The notes below the pieces were generated by a model. That model ran no database searches. It was not told where the DNA came from and saw only the letters and a program-made list of their open reading frames with translations. Positions 8,073 through 18,232 of a stretch of DNA of 64,000 nt are shown in pieces. Source of the stretch: Streptomyces sp. NBC_00377 (lineage in GTDB: Bacteria > Actinomycetota > Actinomycetes > Streptomycetales > Streptomycetaceae); NCBI RefSeq assembly GCF_036075115.1, contig NZ_CP107958.1, forward strand, positions 434,001 through 498,000. Reading direction: 5' to 3'. A program made the position numbers and the translations under genes. How positions within the stretch are numbered: position 1 is the stretch's first letter; every line of letters starts with the position of its first letter.

Positions 8073-9722
8073 ATGGACACATGGGCAGTGCCCGGATACA
8101 CCGAGTCACTGGAACTCGGGGCAGGGGCCAGCGGGCGGGTCGTTCTGGCCGTGCACGAGGAGACCGGCCTCCCGGTAGCGGTCAAGTACCTCAGCGAGTC
8201 GCTGCGTACCCGGCCGGGCTTCGTGCACGGGTTCAGGGCTGAGGCACGGCTGCTCGGCGGACTGGAGAGCCCTTACGTCGCCGACCTGTACGAGTACGTC
8301 GAGAGTCCGGACGGCGCCGCCATCGTGATGGAGCTGGTCGACGGCGTCTCGTTGCGCACCCTGCTGACCAGGACGGCCCCGCTCGACCCCGAGGCCGCTC
8401 TCGTGGTCCTCAAGGGGTCGCTGCTCGGTCTGGCCGACGCGCACCGCGTCGGCGTCGTCCATCGCGACTACAAGCCGGAGAACGTCCTGGTCGTGCCGGA
8501 CGGGTCGTCCAAACTCGTCGACTTCGGGATAGCCGTGGACGTCGGCGCCAGCGCCGGCGCGGCGGGGACCCCCTCCTACATGGCGCCCGAGCAGTGGACC
8601 GGCGCCCCCGCCTCCCCCGCGGCCGACGTGTACGCGGCCACGGCCACCTTCTTCGAGTGCCTGACGAGCCGCAGGCCGTACTCGGGTGACAATCTCGCCG
8701 AGCTCGTCGTGCAGCACGTCGACGGGCCGATCCCCGCCGACGAGGTCCCCGAGGCGGTACGGCATCTGGTGCGGCGCGGTCTCGCCAAGGACCCGGGGGA
8801 ACGTCCCGCACACGCCGAGGCGTTCGTCGCGGAACTGGAAGCGGCCGCCGGAGCCGCCTACGGGACCGACTGGGAGGAACGCGGCCGCGGACGGCTCGCC
8901 GCGCTGGTGGCCCTGGTGCCGCTGCTCCTGCCCTCGGCCCGCAGTGCCCCGCCGAGCAGCACCACGGACACCGCACGCACGGTCCTGGGCCGCGGAGCGG
9001 CTCACGGGCCGGCGCGGTCGTGGCTGCCCGGCCGGACGGGCGTACTCGTCTCCGCCGCTGTCGTGCTCCTGGGCGTCCTCCTGTCCCACAACCTGCCGCA
9101 CACCCCGCAGGCAGCTCCGCAGCAGGCGGCGCAGGCCCTGGCCACCAGCAGTGCCCGGCCCGCCGTGGAGCCGGAAGCGTCCGCCGCTCCGACCGCGTCG
9201 GCCCACTCCGCCCCGCCCCCGACGTCCACCGCGTCGCCCACCGCGTCCCCCAGCCTGTCGGCCTCGGCCCCCGTGACCGCCGGCGCCGGCGAGCCTTCGG
9301 CGTCCGCCACCACGGCCACGAGCCCGGAAACGACGCCCAGCGCGTCGACCACGGGGTCACCCACGCCGTCGGCCTCCCCGACCCCGCCCCCTGCTCCCGC
9401 CGTCAAGGACGTCACGGTGACGAACTTCCGGCAGACGGGTTCCACGACCGCCTCAGCGACCATCACTGTCACTACGGACGGAACCGGCCCGCTCTCCATC
9501 AGCGTCTCGTGGTTCACGAGCGACAGCGGCCGAGGGCTCGGCACTGCGGACGGCGCGTCTCAGACCTTCCAACGGAGCGGCTCCACCCAGTACAGCCTCA
9601 CCGTCGACCACACCTTCGGGAACACGGGCTGCTACTGGGCGGTACGGGCCACGACGGCCCCCACCTCCGCCGACAGCGGCGGCTCGCAGCAGCTTCTGAC
9701 CAGGCAGTGTGAAATCCGGTGA
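8073..9722 (+). CDS. Membrane serine/threonine protein kinase with extracellular C-terminal domain
   Basis: A 549-residue Hanks-type kinase. ATP-site Lys38 lies in PVAVKYL, the catalytic loop is HRDYKPEN with Asp132, and DFG is at 150-152; the activation segment ends with the APEQW motif. A single membrane helix (around 323-345) is followed by a ~100-residue Pro/Ser/Thr linker and an Ig-like extracellular domain with two cysteines. There are no PASTA repeats. The ATG at 8073 follows GGGGGG by 5 nt; frames further upstream are not needed. The stop overlaps the GTG of the next gene by 4 bp (GTGA), so the two are translationally coupled. Confidence 0.9.
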   Translation: MDTWAVPGYTESLELGAGASGRVVLAVHEETGLPVAVKYLSESLRTRPGFVHGFRAEARLLGGLESPYVADLYEYVESPDGAAIVMELVDGVSLRTLLTRTAPLDPEAALVVLKGSLLGLADAHRVGVVHRDYKPENVLVVPDGSSKLVDFGIAVDVGASAGAAGTPSYMAPEQWTGAPASPAADVYAATATFFECLTSRRPYSGDNLAELVVQHVDGPIPADEVPEAVRHLVRRGLAKDPGERPAHAEAFVAELEAAAGAAYGTDWEERGRGRLAALVALVPLLLPSARSAPPSSTTDTARTVLGRGAAHGPARSWLPGRTGVLVSAAVVLLGVLLSHNLPHTPQAAPQQAAQALATSSARPAVEPEASAAPTASAHSAPPPTSTASPTASPSLSASAPVTAGAGEPSASATTATSPETTPSASTTGSPTPSASPTPPPAPAVKDVTVTNFRQTGSTTASATITVTTDGTGPLSISVSWFTSDSGRGLGTADGASQTFQRSGSTQYSLTVDHTFGNTGCYWAVRATTAPTSADSGGSQQLLTRQCEIR

Positions 9723-10447
9723 CCGCACCCGACGACCGTATCCCCGCCTCCGCCGACGAATCCGAGCCCACCCGGGTACTCGGCTTCACCGCCTCGCACG
9801 CCCCGAGCGCCGAACGCGGCCCCGACGACGCCGAGTACAGCGCCACCGTGCTGGCCAGTCACTGGATCCAGCGGCCGCCCGAGCCGGATGCCACTCTCGT
9901 CGAACCGCCCGCCACGCGGATGCTGGAGACGCCGACGTCCACACCGGATCGCGTCGAAGGCACCGTGTTGCGTTTCGGCCCGGGCGTGACCGCCGCCGTC
10001 GCACAGCGCACGCACCGCACGCTGCCCTCGCTGCCGCCGGCGCCCGCGCCCTCGCGTCGGCGTCTGCGCAGACACGCCCTGCCCGCGCTGGTGCTCATCT
10101 GCGTCATCGCGTTCCTCGCCTGGCAGCGCCTCGGGCCGTCCCTCGCAACGGGCTCGGTGCAGGTCGTGGCCCGGCCGACGGTTGTGGGCTGCGACGACAC
10201 CGCGGACATCGTCGGCCTCGTCGCCACCAACGGCCGACCGGGCACACTCTCGTACCGATGGACCCGAAGCGACGGCACGGCCTCGGGCGTACTGCGGGAA
10301 GTAGTGGTCAGGGGCCCGCATCAGGCACGCCTGCACCTGCTGTGGACCTTCCAGGGCAAGGGCCACTACGCGGCCCGGGCCGAACTGCACCTGCTCTCTC
10401 CCACCGACCGCACGGTCGTCACCCACCTCACGTACGACTGCCCCTGA
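9719..10447 (+). CDS. Single-pass membrane partner of the kinase
   Basis: A 242-residue protein of no named family. The first ~115 residues are cytoplasmic and rich in Thr/Arg-Pro (possible phospho-acceptors, e.g. EPTRVLGF). One membrane helix, ALPALVLICVIAFLAW, is followed by a ~95-residue extracellular domain with two cysteines (GCDDTAD, YDCP). That outer domain resembles in layout the extracellular Ig-like part of the kinase encoded just upstream (TLSYRWTRSDG versus SISVSWFTSDSG). The GTG start lies inside the kinase stop, indicating coupled synthesis. It is probably a kinase substrate or co-receptor; this is inference from context. Confidence 0.7.
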   Translation: MTAPDDRIPASADESEPTRVLGFTASHAPSAERGPDDAEYSATVLASHWIQRPPEPDATLVEPPATRMLETPTSTPDRVEGTVLRFGPGVTAAVAQRTHRTLPSLPPAPAPSRRRLRRHALPALVLICVIAFLAWQRLGPSLATGSVQVVARPTVVGCDDTADIVGLVATNGRPGTLSYRWTRSDGTASGVLREVVVRGPHQARLHLLWTFQGKGHYAARAELHLLSPTDRTVVTHLTYDCP

Positions 10448-10637
10448 CCGGCCGGAGCGGTTTCGGGCCGCCCCTGAAAGGTCCCTCGGAGCTTCGACTC
10501 GCGCATGCCCGACCAGGTGCACGACCGCACAAGCCCTCGATGCGCGTTCGGCGCCCTGAGCTCCTCGCTGCGGACCGCGCTGCCGTCCGGCGTCTCGCGT
10601 CTGCCGTCGCGCCGACCGCAGGGCTAGTGTCTGTCGA

Positions 10638-11444
10638 GTGAACGCAGACGATGCGAACCGGCGGTGGACACGGTCCATGCCCGAAGCCTACGAACGCCAC
10701 CTGGTGCCTGCCCTCTTCCGCCCGTTCGCCGCCGACCTGGCCGCCAGGGCAGCAGCTCTGCGACCCCGGACGGTCCTGGAACTCGCCGCCGGAACCGGCG
10801 CGTTGACCTCCGCCCTACTCACTGCGGCACCCACGGCCTCCGTCATAGCCAGCGATCTCAACCAAGCGATGGTCACCGCCGGCTCGGCACGCGAACCACG
10901 CGCCGACTGGCGGCAGGCGGACGCCCAGGAACTGCCCTTCGAGGACGGCACCTTCGACCTCGTGGTGTGCCAGTTCGGAGTGATGTTCTTCCCCGACAGG
11001 CCCGCCGCCTACAACGAAGTGCGCAGGGTCCTCGCCCCGCAGGGGCGGTTCTTGTTCAACAGCTGGGGCCCGCTGGCCTCGCACGGGTTCGCGGCCGCCT
11101 TCCAGACCGCCCTGAAAGAGTCCATGCCTGGCGCGGCGCCCGCGTTCCTCGAAGACGTGCCGCACGGTTACACGGACCTGGCCCAGGTCGCGTCGGACCT
11201 CGCGGCCGCCGGGCTGACCCTGGCCAGCGCCGAGGAAGTCACGCTGGACGGCAGCGGGGAGTCCGCCGCCTCTGTCGCCACCGGGTTCCTCACCGGCACT
11301 CCGGTCAGCGCCGTCCTGGACGCCCGTCAGGACGCGCAAGGCATCAGGACCGCAGTCGCGCAGAAGATGACGGCCCTCCTCGGCACCGGTCCTGTGACAG
11401 CGGCGATGACCGCGACGCTTTACACAGCGCACCACCAGGCATGA
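10638..11444 (+). CDS. Class I SAM-dependent methyltransferase (UbiE/Coq5-like)
   Basis: A 268-residue methyltransferase. Motif I is VLELAAGTGALTSALL (near residue 48), motif II acidic SVIASDLNQAM, and the post-motif FDLVVCQFGVMFFPD with VRRVLAPQGRFLFNSW is typical of UbiE-like small-molecule enzymes. A GTG at 10638 begins the protein; the ribosome site is weak. The gene is transcribed alone, followed by nested inverted repeats. The acceptor substrate cannot be inferred. Confidence 0.85.
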   Translation: MNADDANRRWTRSMPEAYERHLVPALFRPFAADLAARAAALRPRTVLELAAGTGALTSALLTAAPTASVIASDLNQAMVTAGSAREPRADWRQADAQELPFEDGTFDLVVCQFGVMFFPDRPAAYNEVRRVLAPQGRFLFNSWGPLASHGFAAAFQTALKESMPGAAPAFLEDVPHGYTDLAQVASDLAAAGLTLASAEEVTLDGSGESAASVATGFLTGTPVSAVLDARQDAQGIRTAVAQKMTALLGTGPVTAAMTATLYTAHHQA

Positions 11445-11458
11445 CGACCCGGTTCCGG

Positions 11459-11518
11459 TCGGCACCGCATGCCCGGGCCGGGACAGAACCGGCGGACCGC
11501 CGGCCGCCCGGGTGCCGA
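11459..11518 (+). terminator. Nested inverted repeats after the methyltransferase
   Basis: Outer arms TCGGCACC (11459-11466) and GGTGCCGA (11511-11518) enclose CCGGCGGACCGCCGG (11489-11503). The structure begins 14 bp after the stop codon and could act as a terminator. Confidence 0.4.
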
Positions 11519-11575
11519 CGGCATCGGTCAGGATTCGAGAAGCAATGACCGCGGAGACCCCCCTAGCGTGAAGGC

Positions 11576-12187
11576 ATGACATCCATCGACTGCATCACCC
11601 TGGAAGTGGCCGACCCGCAGGCCGCCGAGCGCTTCTACTCGGAGGGCTTCGGCCTGGACAAGCAGGTGCGCATACGGGCCTCGGAGGAACCCACCTCCAG
11701 CTTCCGAGGGTTCACGGTCTCGCTTGTGGTGTCCCAGCCGTCGATCGTCAACGGCCTCTTCGGCACCGCGCTCGACGCCGGCGCAACCACGCTGAAGCCC
11801 GCCAGGAAGTCGTTGTGGGGCTACGGCGGCGTCGTACAGGCCCCCGACGGAACCATCTGGCAGATCGCGAGCTCCTCGAAGAAGGACTCCGGCCCGGACA
11901 CCCGGCAGATCGACGAGATCGTGCTGCTGCTGGGCGTCTCGGACATGGCTGCGAGCAAGCGGTTCTACGTCGACCGCGGCCTCACGGTCGCGAAGAGCTT
12001 CGGCAGCAAGTACACCGAGTTCGACGCCTCGTCGAGTCCCGTCAAGCTGTCCCTGTACGGACGTCGCGGCCTGGCCAGAGTCGCCGGCGTACCGCCGGAG
12101 GGCACTGGATCGTCCCGGCTCGCGATCGGAAGCGACGCCGGGTCCTTCACCGACCCGGACGGATTCGTGTGGGAGACCGTGGCATGA
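11576..12187 (+). CDS. VOC-superfamily protein (glyoxalase/bleomycin-resistance fold)
   Basis: A 203-residue protein with two vicinal-oxygen-chelate modules. The first begins ITLEVADPQAAERFYSEGFG and ends VQAPDGTIWQIA; the second begins IVLLLGVSDMAASKRFYVDR and ends FTDPDGFVWETVA. These paired beta-alpha-beta-beta-beta units match uncharacterised actinobacterial VOC proteins, not true glyoxalase I. The metal ligands of glyoxalases are not clearly present. Monocistronic. Confidence 0.8.
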   Translation: MTSIDCITLEVADPQAAERFYSEGFGLDKQVRIRASEEPTSSFRGFTVSLVVSQPSIVNGLFGTALDAGATTLKPARKSLWGYGGVVQAPDGTIWQIASSSKKDSGPDTRQIDEIVLLLGVSDMAASKRFYVDRGLTVAKSFGSKYTEFDASSSPVKLSLYGRRGLARVAGVPPEGTGSSRLAIGSDAGSFTDPDGFVWETVA

Positions 12188-12302
12188 GGTTCCGGACCCC
12201 GTCGAGCCGATACCGCGAGGCGCTCGACGCCCTTCGGGCACCGTTTTTGCCGAACCGGCAACAAAAGTGGCAGCCCGGGATCGGGTGGGCGACGGTGGGC
12301 CC

Positions 12303-12983
12303 GTGACCGACAACATCGCAGCAGGACCACCCGCGACCGACCACCTCTCGTTCACCGACGGATACGTCGGAGACCCCGCGGTGCGGGCGGAATGGGACAA
12401 CCGGTACACCGAGCAACAGCAGTTGTGGAGCGGCCGGCCCAACGGTGCGCTCGTGGCCGAGGTCGCCGGGCTCACCCCTGGGCGGGTACTCGACGTGGGC
12501 TGCGGCGAAGGCGCGGACGCGGTGTGGCTCGCGCGCCAGGGCTGGGACGTCACCGCGCTCGAGGTCTCGGGCGTGGCGCTGGAGCGCGCGGCCGGGCACG
12601 CACGGGACGCCGGCCTCGCCGTTCACTGGGTACACGCCGCCCTCACCGAGGCGACGCTCCCGCCGGCCTCCTTCGACCTGGTCTCAGCGCAGTACCCGGC
12701 CCTGCTGCGCACCCCCGACGCCGCTGCCGAGCGGGCGCTTCTGGCAGCCGTCGCACCGGGCGGCGTGCTGCTGCTGGTACACCACGCCGGGATGGACACC
12801 CAGCCGGCGCACGACAGTGGCTTCGACCCGGCCGACTACGTCTGGCCCTCGATGGTCGCCGGACTTCTCGACGCCGGCTGGGAAGTGGAGGTGGACGAGC
12901 AGCGGCCACGCGTGGCACCCGACGGCGGCGCCGGCGCCCACCACACCGACGACGTGGTGCTCCGCGTACGCCGACTGAGCTGA
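12303..12983 (+). CDS. Class I SAM-dependent methyltransferase
   Basis: A 226-residue methyltransferase with motif I VLDVGCGEGADAVWLARQGW and an acidic end to strand 2 (TALEVSG), followed by FDLVSAQYPAL and GGVLLLVHHAG. The WDNRY segment in the N-terminus (EWDNRYTEQQQLW) is shared with TehB/thiopurine-type methyltransferases. I prefer the GTG at 12303 to the upstream 12267 start, because the homologous part begins about 30 residues later and the extra residues look non-native. Substrate unknown. Confidence 0.82.
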   Translation: MTDNIAAGPPATDHLSFTDGYVGDPAVRAEWDNRYTEQQQLWSGRPNGALVAEVAGLTPGRVLDVGCGEGADAVWLARQGWDVTALEVSGVALERAAGHARDAGLAVHWVHAALTEATLPPASFDLVSAQYPALLRTPDAAAERALLAAVAPGGVLLLVHHAGMDTQPAHDSGFDPADYVWPSMVAGLLDAGWEVEVDEQRPRVAPDGGAGAHHTDDVVLRVRRLS

Positions 12984-13116
12984 GACCCCGCGGCTCTCCT
13001 CAGACCCGGCCACCGGGGCGTCGATGCCGTCAACGGCTGCCCCGTTCCACCGGTCGCTTTCGCACCGACGGCCGACCGATGCGGGACCCATGGCCGGATG
13101 CATTCCGTGCGGCCGC

Positions 13117-13563
13117 TCAAGCGGACTCGGAGGGGCGAGACCCGCGCGAGCGTCTGAAGGAGACCGTCCTCGCTGAGTCTGGGTCAACCGTGCTGGTCGG
13201 GGCGGCGGCGCTCCCCTTGACGACCTTGGATCCGAGGCGTGTGGCGGTGGCCACGCCGGCCGAGAAGGCGACGGCGAGGATCTCAGCCAGCATGCTGTTG
13301 GGTCCGGCTTGCGGAAACGGTGTGATGGAGCAGAACGCCTTGTGCTCCTGGCTTTCAAGCCAGTCCAGGTCTGCGGCGACGGTCAGCCACTCGCCGTCGG
13401 ACCGGATATGGACATTCCCTGCGCCCAGGGTGAGAGCCTCGGTGGCGATCATCCCCGCGAGCTCGATGGCATCGAAGGCTCCTGAGCGGAAAAATCGGTT
13501 TTCGTTCCTCTCCAGGTAGCCCATCAGGTCGATCTCGGGGATGTCGTCAGGGTCGTACTTCAC
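13117..13563 (-). CDS. Hypothetical protein
   Basis: A 148-residue protein of no recognised family. It starts MKYDPDDIPEIDLMGYLERN. The middle part, FDAIELAGMIATEALTLGAG then VHIRSDGEWLTVAADLDWL, reads as an alpha/beta domain, and a hydrophobic stretch (MLAEILAVAFSAGVATATRL) follows. The C-terminus is Arg/Ser-rich. It is divergent from the acetyltransferase gene with a gap of about 20 bp, so the two promoters must overlap. The ordered hydrophobic pattern argues that it is real. Confidence 0.6.
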   Translation of the reverse strand: MKYDPDDIPEIDLMGYLERNENRFFRSGAFDAIELAGMIATEALTLGAGNVHIRSDGEWLTVAADLDWLESQEHKAFCSITPFPQAGPNSMLAEILAVAFSAGVATATRLGSKVVKGSAAAPTSTVDPDSARTVSFRRSRGSRPSESA

Positions 13564-13582
13564 TGTCTGGGACGCTGACAGG

Positions 13583-14026
13583 GTGAATCACTCCTCGTAT
13601 GACATCTCACACGACGTCGCCACCGTGCGTATGCCGCAGTTGCTGGAGCTGTTCGCCTCGGCATGGTGGGCAACCGGACGTACGGAGGCGGCGGTTCGCG
13701 GCATGCTCGACGGATCAGACGTTGTGGTGACCGTCGTTGACCGACGGGCCGCACGGCTCGTCGGTTTCGCTCGAGTGCTGACCGACAGGACGTATCTGGC
13801 CGTCGTCCTTGATGTGATCGTATCGCCCGAGGTTCGAGGCGGGGGCGTCGGCGCGATGGTCATGGATGCCGTGCTGGCGCATCCCTGGGTCGCGGACGTC
13901 GGGAGCGTCGAGCTGGTATGCGAGCCCGATCTGATCGCCTTCTACGAGCGGTGGGGATTCACAGAGCATGTCGGGCGATCCCGGCTCCTGCGCAGAACCA
14001 CCGATCCATCGCCCACAGGTGGCTGA
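13583..14026 (+). CDS. GNAT-family N-acetyltransferase
   Basis: A 147-residue acetyltransferase. Motif A with the acetyl-CoA pyrophosphate loop is VIVSPEVRGGGVGAMVMDAV; motif B is VELVCEPDLIAFYERWGFTE. The layout matches YjcF/aminoalkylphosphonate-type small GNATs. I used the GTG at 13583 so that it does not overlap the divergent gene; an ATG at 13541 would add 14 residues. The acceptor is unknown. Confidence 0.8.
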   Translation: MNHSSYDISHDVATVRMPQLLELFASAWWATGRTEAAVRGMLDGSDVVVTVVDRRAARLVGFARVLTDRTYLAVVLDVIVSPEVRGGGVGAMVMDAVLAHPWVADVGSVELVCEPDLIAFYERWGFTEHVGRSRLLRRTTDPSPTGG

Positions 14027-14163
14027 AGGGCCCCGGTCGGCGGCTCCGTCCGAAAGCCTCCCCTCGGTTCGCGCTTGAAGCGGCCTTCGGCATGCCCGGG
14101 TAGTCAGAGTGATCGAGATAGAGCGAGGCGAGGCCGAGCGAGGCAGTTCTACGATCTGAGTTC

Positions 14164-14628
14164 ATGACGACCCCCGACTGCTACACATGCAGCAAGGAAG
14201 CAGAGTTCGACAGCCTTCCGGCACGCGAGTGCGTGACGTACGACCAGCACTGGCGAGTGGCCCACGCCCTCAACACCGCGGTGCCCGGCTGGCTGGTGCT
14301 GGTGCCTCGGCGCCATGTCGCCGCCGTTCATGACCTCACCGACGCCGAGGCATCCGGCCTGGGGGCGTGGCAGGTCAAGCTCTCCCGGGCGCTCCGCAGC
14401 CTCACCGGGTGCACCAAGACCTACATCGTCCAATTCGCCGAAGCCGAGGGCTTCGCGCACGTGCACTTCCACATCGTTCCGCGGATGGCAGACCTGCATC
14501 CGCAGCATCGTGGTCCGGGTATCTTCGAGCTGCTTCGGCGCCCGGAGCAGGAACGAGTATCCGATGACCGGGCGGACCGTATGGCCCAGTCTCTCCGAGT
14601 ACGACTTCGTGACTCCTCCCCTGGCTGA
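14164..14628 (+). CDS. HIT-family nucleotide hydrolase/transferase
   Basis: A 154-residue histidine-triad protein. The CxxC pair YTCSKE is in the N-terminus, and the active-site triad HVHFHIVPR fits H-phi-H-phi-H. HIT proteins hydrolyse nucleoside phosphoramidates or dinucleoside polyphosphates. The last six residues (RDSSPG) and the stop codon lie in a hairpin that resembles the end of an IS200/IS605 element, so the original C-terminus may have been replaced; the catalytic domain is intact. Confidence 0.85.
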   Translation: MTTPDCYTCSKEAEFDSLPARECVTYDQHWRVAHALNTAVPGWLVLVPRRHVAAVHDLTDAEASGLGAWQVKLSRALRSLTGCTKTYIVQFAEAEGFAHVHFHIVPRMADLHPQHRGPGIFELLRRPEQERVSDDRADRMAQSLRVRLRDSSPG

Positions 14629-14641
14629 AGCCGGGGGTTTC
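14605..14641. mobile_element. Possible solo IS200/IS605-type end (hairpin relic)
   Basis: CCCCTGGCT (14618-14626), a GA loop and AGCCGGGGG (14629-14637) form a near-perfect hairpin preceded by GTGACTCCT. This arrangement resembles the right ends of TnpB-type elements in Streptomyces, which end in a subterminal hairpin of this composition. No tnpA or tnpB gene is present nearby. It may also serve as the HIT gene terminator. The assignment is from memory of such ends. Confidence 0.45.
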
Positions 14642-14756
14642 GCCATGCCGGGTTGGCGTTGCGACGGACCGGCCCGGCCCGTAGGGCGCTGTTGCCGGTT
14701 CGCCGGCACGGCGTTGCGCCCGTCGTCGGACCTGGCTGTGGTTCTAGGCTCGGCCC

Positions 14757-15599
14757 GTGGGGCAACCTGAGCAGCGCGCCGAGGGCGCGGGACCGTTCAC
14801 CACCCGGCTCACCTGGCACCTTCCCGACGGCGGCACCGCCGTGTGGGAGTCCCGGCTCGCGCGGCGGCGTGGGGTGCTTGCCGTTCTTCCTGTCGGTGCG
14901 GCGGCCGCTCGTCACATCCGTGCGGACGCCGTTTCCCTCACCCGCCTGCGCCGGCTCAACGCCATCTCCGCGGTCGCCTTCGTCATGGGCGGAGCCCTTT
15001 TCGCGGTCGGCGCGGCCGTCGCCCAGTTCGGCTCCGGCGACGCCACCGAGTGCGCCTCGGTCTACTTCGCGGGCGGCCTGTTCTTCACCACCGGCGGGTA
15101 CGTCTCGCTGCTCCAGGTGATCAACGCGCCCCGTCACGTCGCCGGTGGCGAGGGACGGCTGGTCACAGGACACTGGCGATGGTGGAGCTACGAGCCGACG
15201 CGGGTGGACTGGCTGAGCGCGTTCGTCCTCTTCGCGGGCACACTGGTCTTCGCCGTCGACCTGCTGGACTCCTTCCTACAGGGCCTGACCGCGCAGCAGG
15301 TCAACCGGCTCATCTGGGCGCCGGACGTGATCGGCTGCATCCTCTTCCTGCTCTCGGGCCATCTGGCCTTCGTGGAGATCTGCCACGGACGGCCCTGCGT
15401 TCGGCCGCACGACCTCGGCTGGCTGATCGTCGCCGTCAACCAGCTCGGGTCCGTCCTGTTCATGGTCTCGGCGCTCGCCGCCTACACCCGTCCCGCCACC
15501 GGCAGCCTCGTCAACTCCGATATCGCCAACTGGGGCACGCTCATGGGCGCCCTGTGCTTCTCCCTCGCAGGTTTCTTCCAACTGGGGGAACACTCATAG
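14757..15599 (+). CDS. Integral membrane protein
   Basis: A 280-residue protein with about six membrane helices: AFVMGGALFAVGAAVAQFG, YFAGGLFFTTGGYVSLLQV, AFVLFAGTLVFAVDLLDSF, VIGCILFLLSGHLAFVE, WLIVAVNQLGSVLFMVSALA and LMGALCFSLAGFFQL. The repeated 'aromatic-Gly-x-x-x-F' pairs resemble the YrhK membrane domain. The N-terminal ~60 residues are soluble. No function is established. The following 15600-15887 (288 bp) shows no gene. Confidence 0.75.
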   Translation: MGQPEQRAEGAGPFTTRLTWHLPDGGTAVWESRLARRRGVLAVLPVGAAAARHIRADAVSLTRLRRLNAISAVAFVMGGALFAVGAAVAQFGSGDATECASVYFAGGLFFTTGGYVSLLQVINAPRHVAGGEGRLVTGHWRWWSYEPTRVDWLSAFVLFAGTLVFAVDLLDSFLQGLTAQQVNRLIWAPDVIGCILFLLSGHLAFVEICHGRPCVRPHDLGWLIVAVNQLGSVLFMVSALAAYTRPATGSLVNSDIANWGTLMGALCFSLAGFFQLGEHS

Positions 15600-15887
15600 G
15601 GCCCGTGGGCGAGAGGGCGCCGAGCAGCGCGAGGTGGTGCCCCGCCGTCGTGGCCACCGCCTCGCCGCTGCCGGATCCACGCAGGTCACACAGTTGTGCA
15701 CGCCGTGTGCGAGGGGCCCTTGGATCCGGGCTCGCTCGTCCTTTCGCCCCCGCCGGACTGCTACCGGACCGCGTCGGCCGGCCCGGTAGCAGCGGTCGTT
15801 GCCCTCGGTGGTGTGCGGATTGCCGCACGCGCCGGACGTGTCAGCGGGACGCCGCCTGCGGCCGAGGATGTCCGGAAACGGATTCGG

Positions 15888-17807
<1,920 letters not shown>

Positions 17808-18232
17808 CACACTCCTGGAGGTTCGGAAGCCGGAAGTGTCCCGTCCGGGGAGTCCCTCAGTCCAGGCATTTACCGCGGACCGGCGATAACCGGACACCTC
17901 TGGCGTTCCAGGTACGCAGCGGACGTATCCGTTGGTGAGCTTGCGGTAGTGCGCGGTCGCTGTCGTGAACGATGGCGGGACCGCTCGGTCGGCGTCGACC
18001 GTGGTGGCGAGTCGTGGGCTGCTTCGTCCACCAGGCATGGACTCGCCGACGCCCGCGTGAGCCGGTCCCGCTCGGGGTTTGTCGCGGAGGTCCGCCGAGC
18101 CGGTCGGGCGTCGCCTGCTCGGCCGCTCGCCGGCAGCGCTCCACCTTTTCCGACTGTCGCGGAGCAGGCGGGGCACGGCCCGGGAGTGCGCCTTGGAGGG
18201 CTCGCCCCGCCGGAGTTCGTGCCGCTGCGAAC

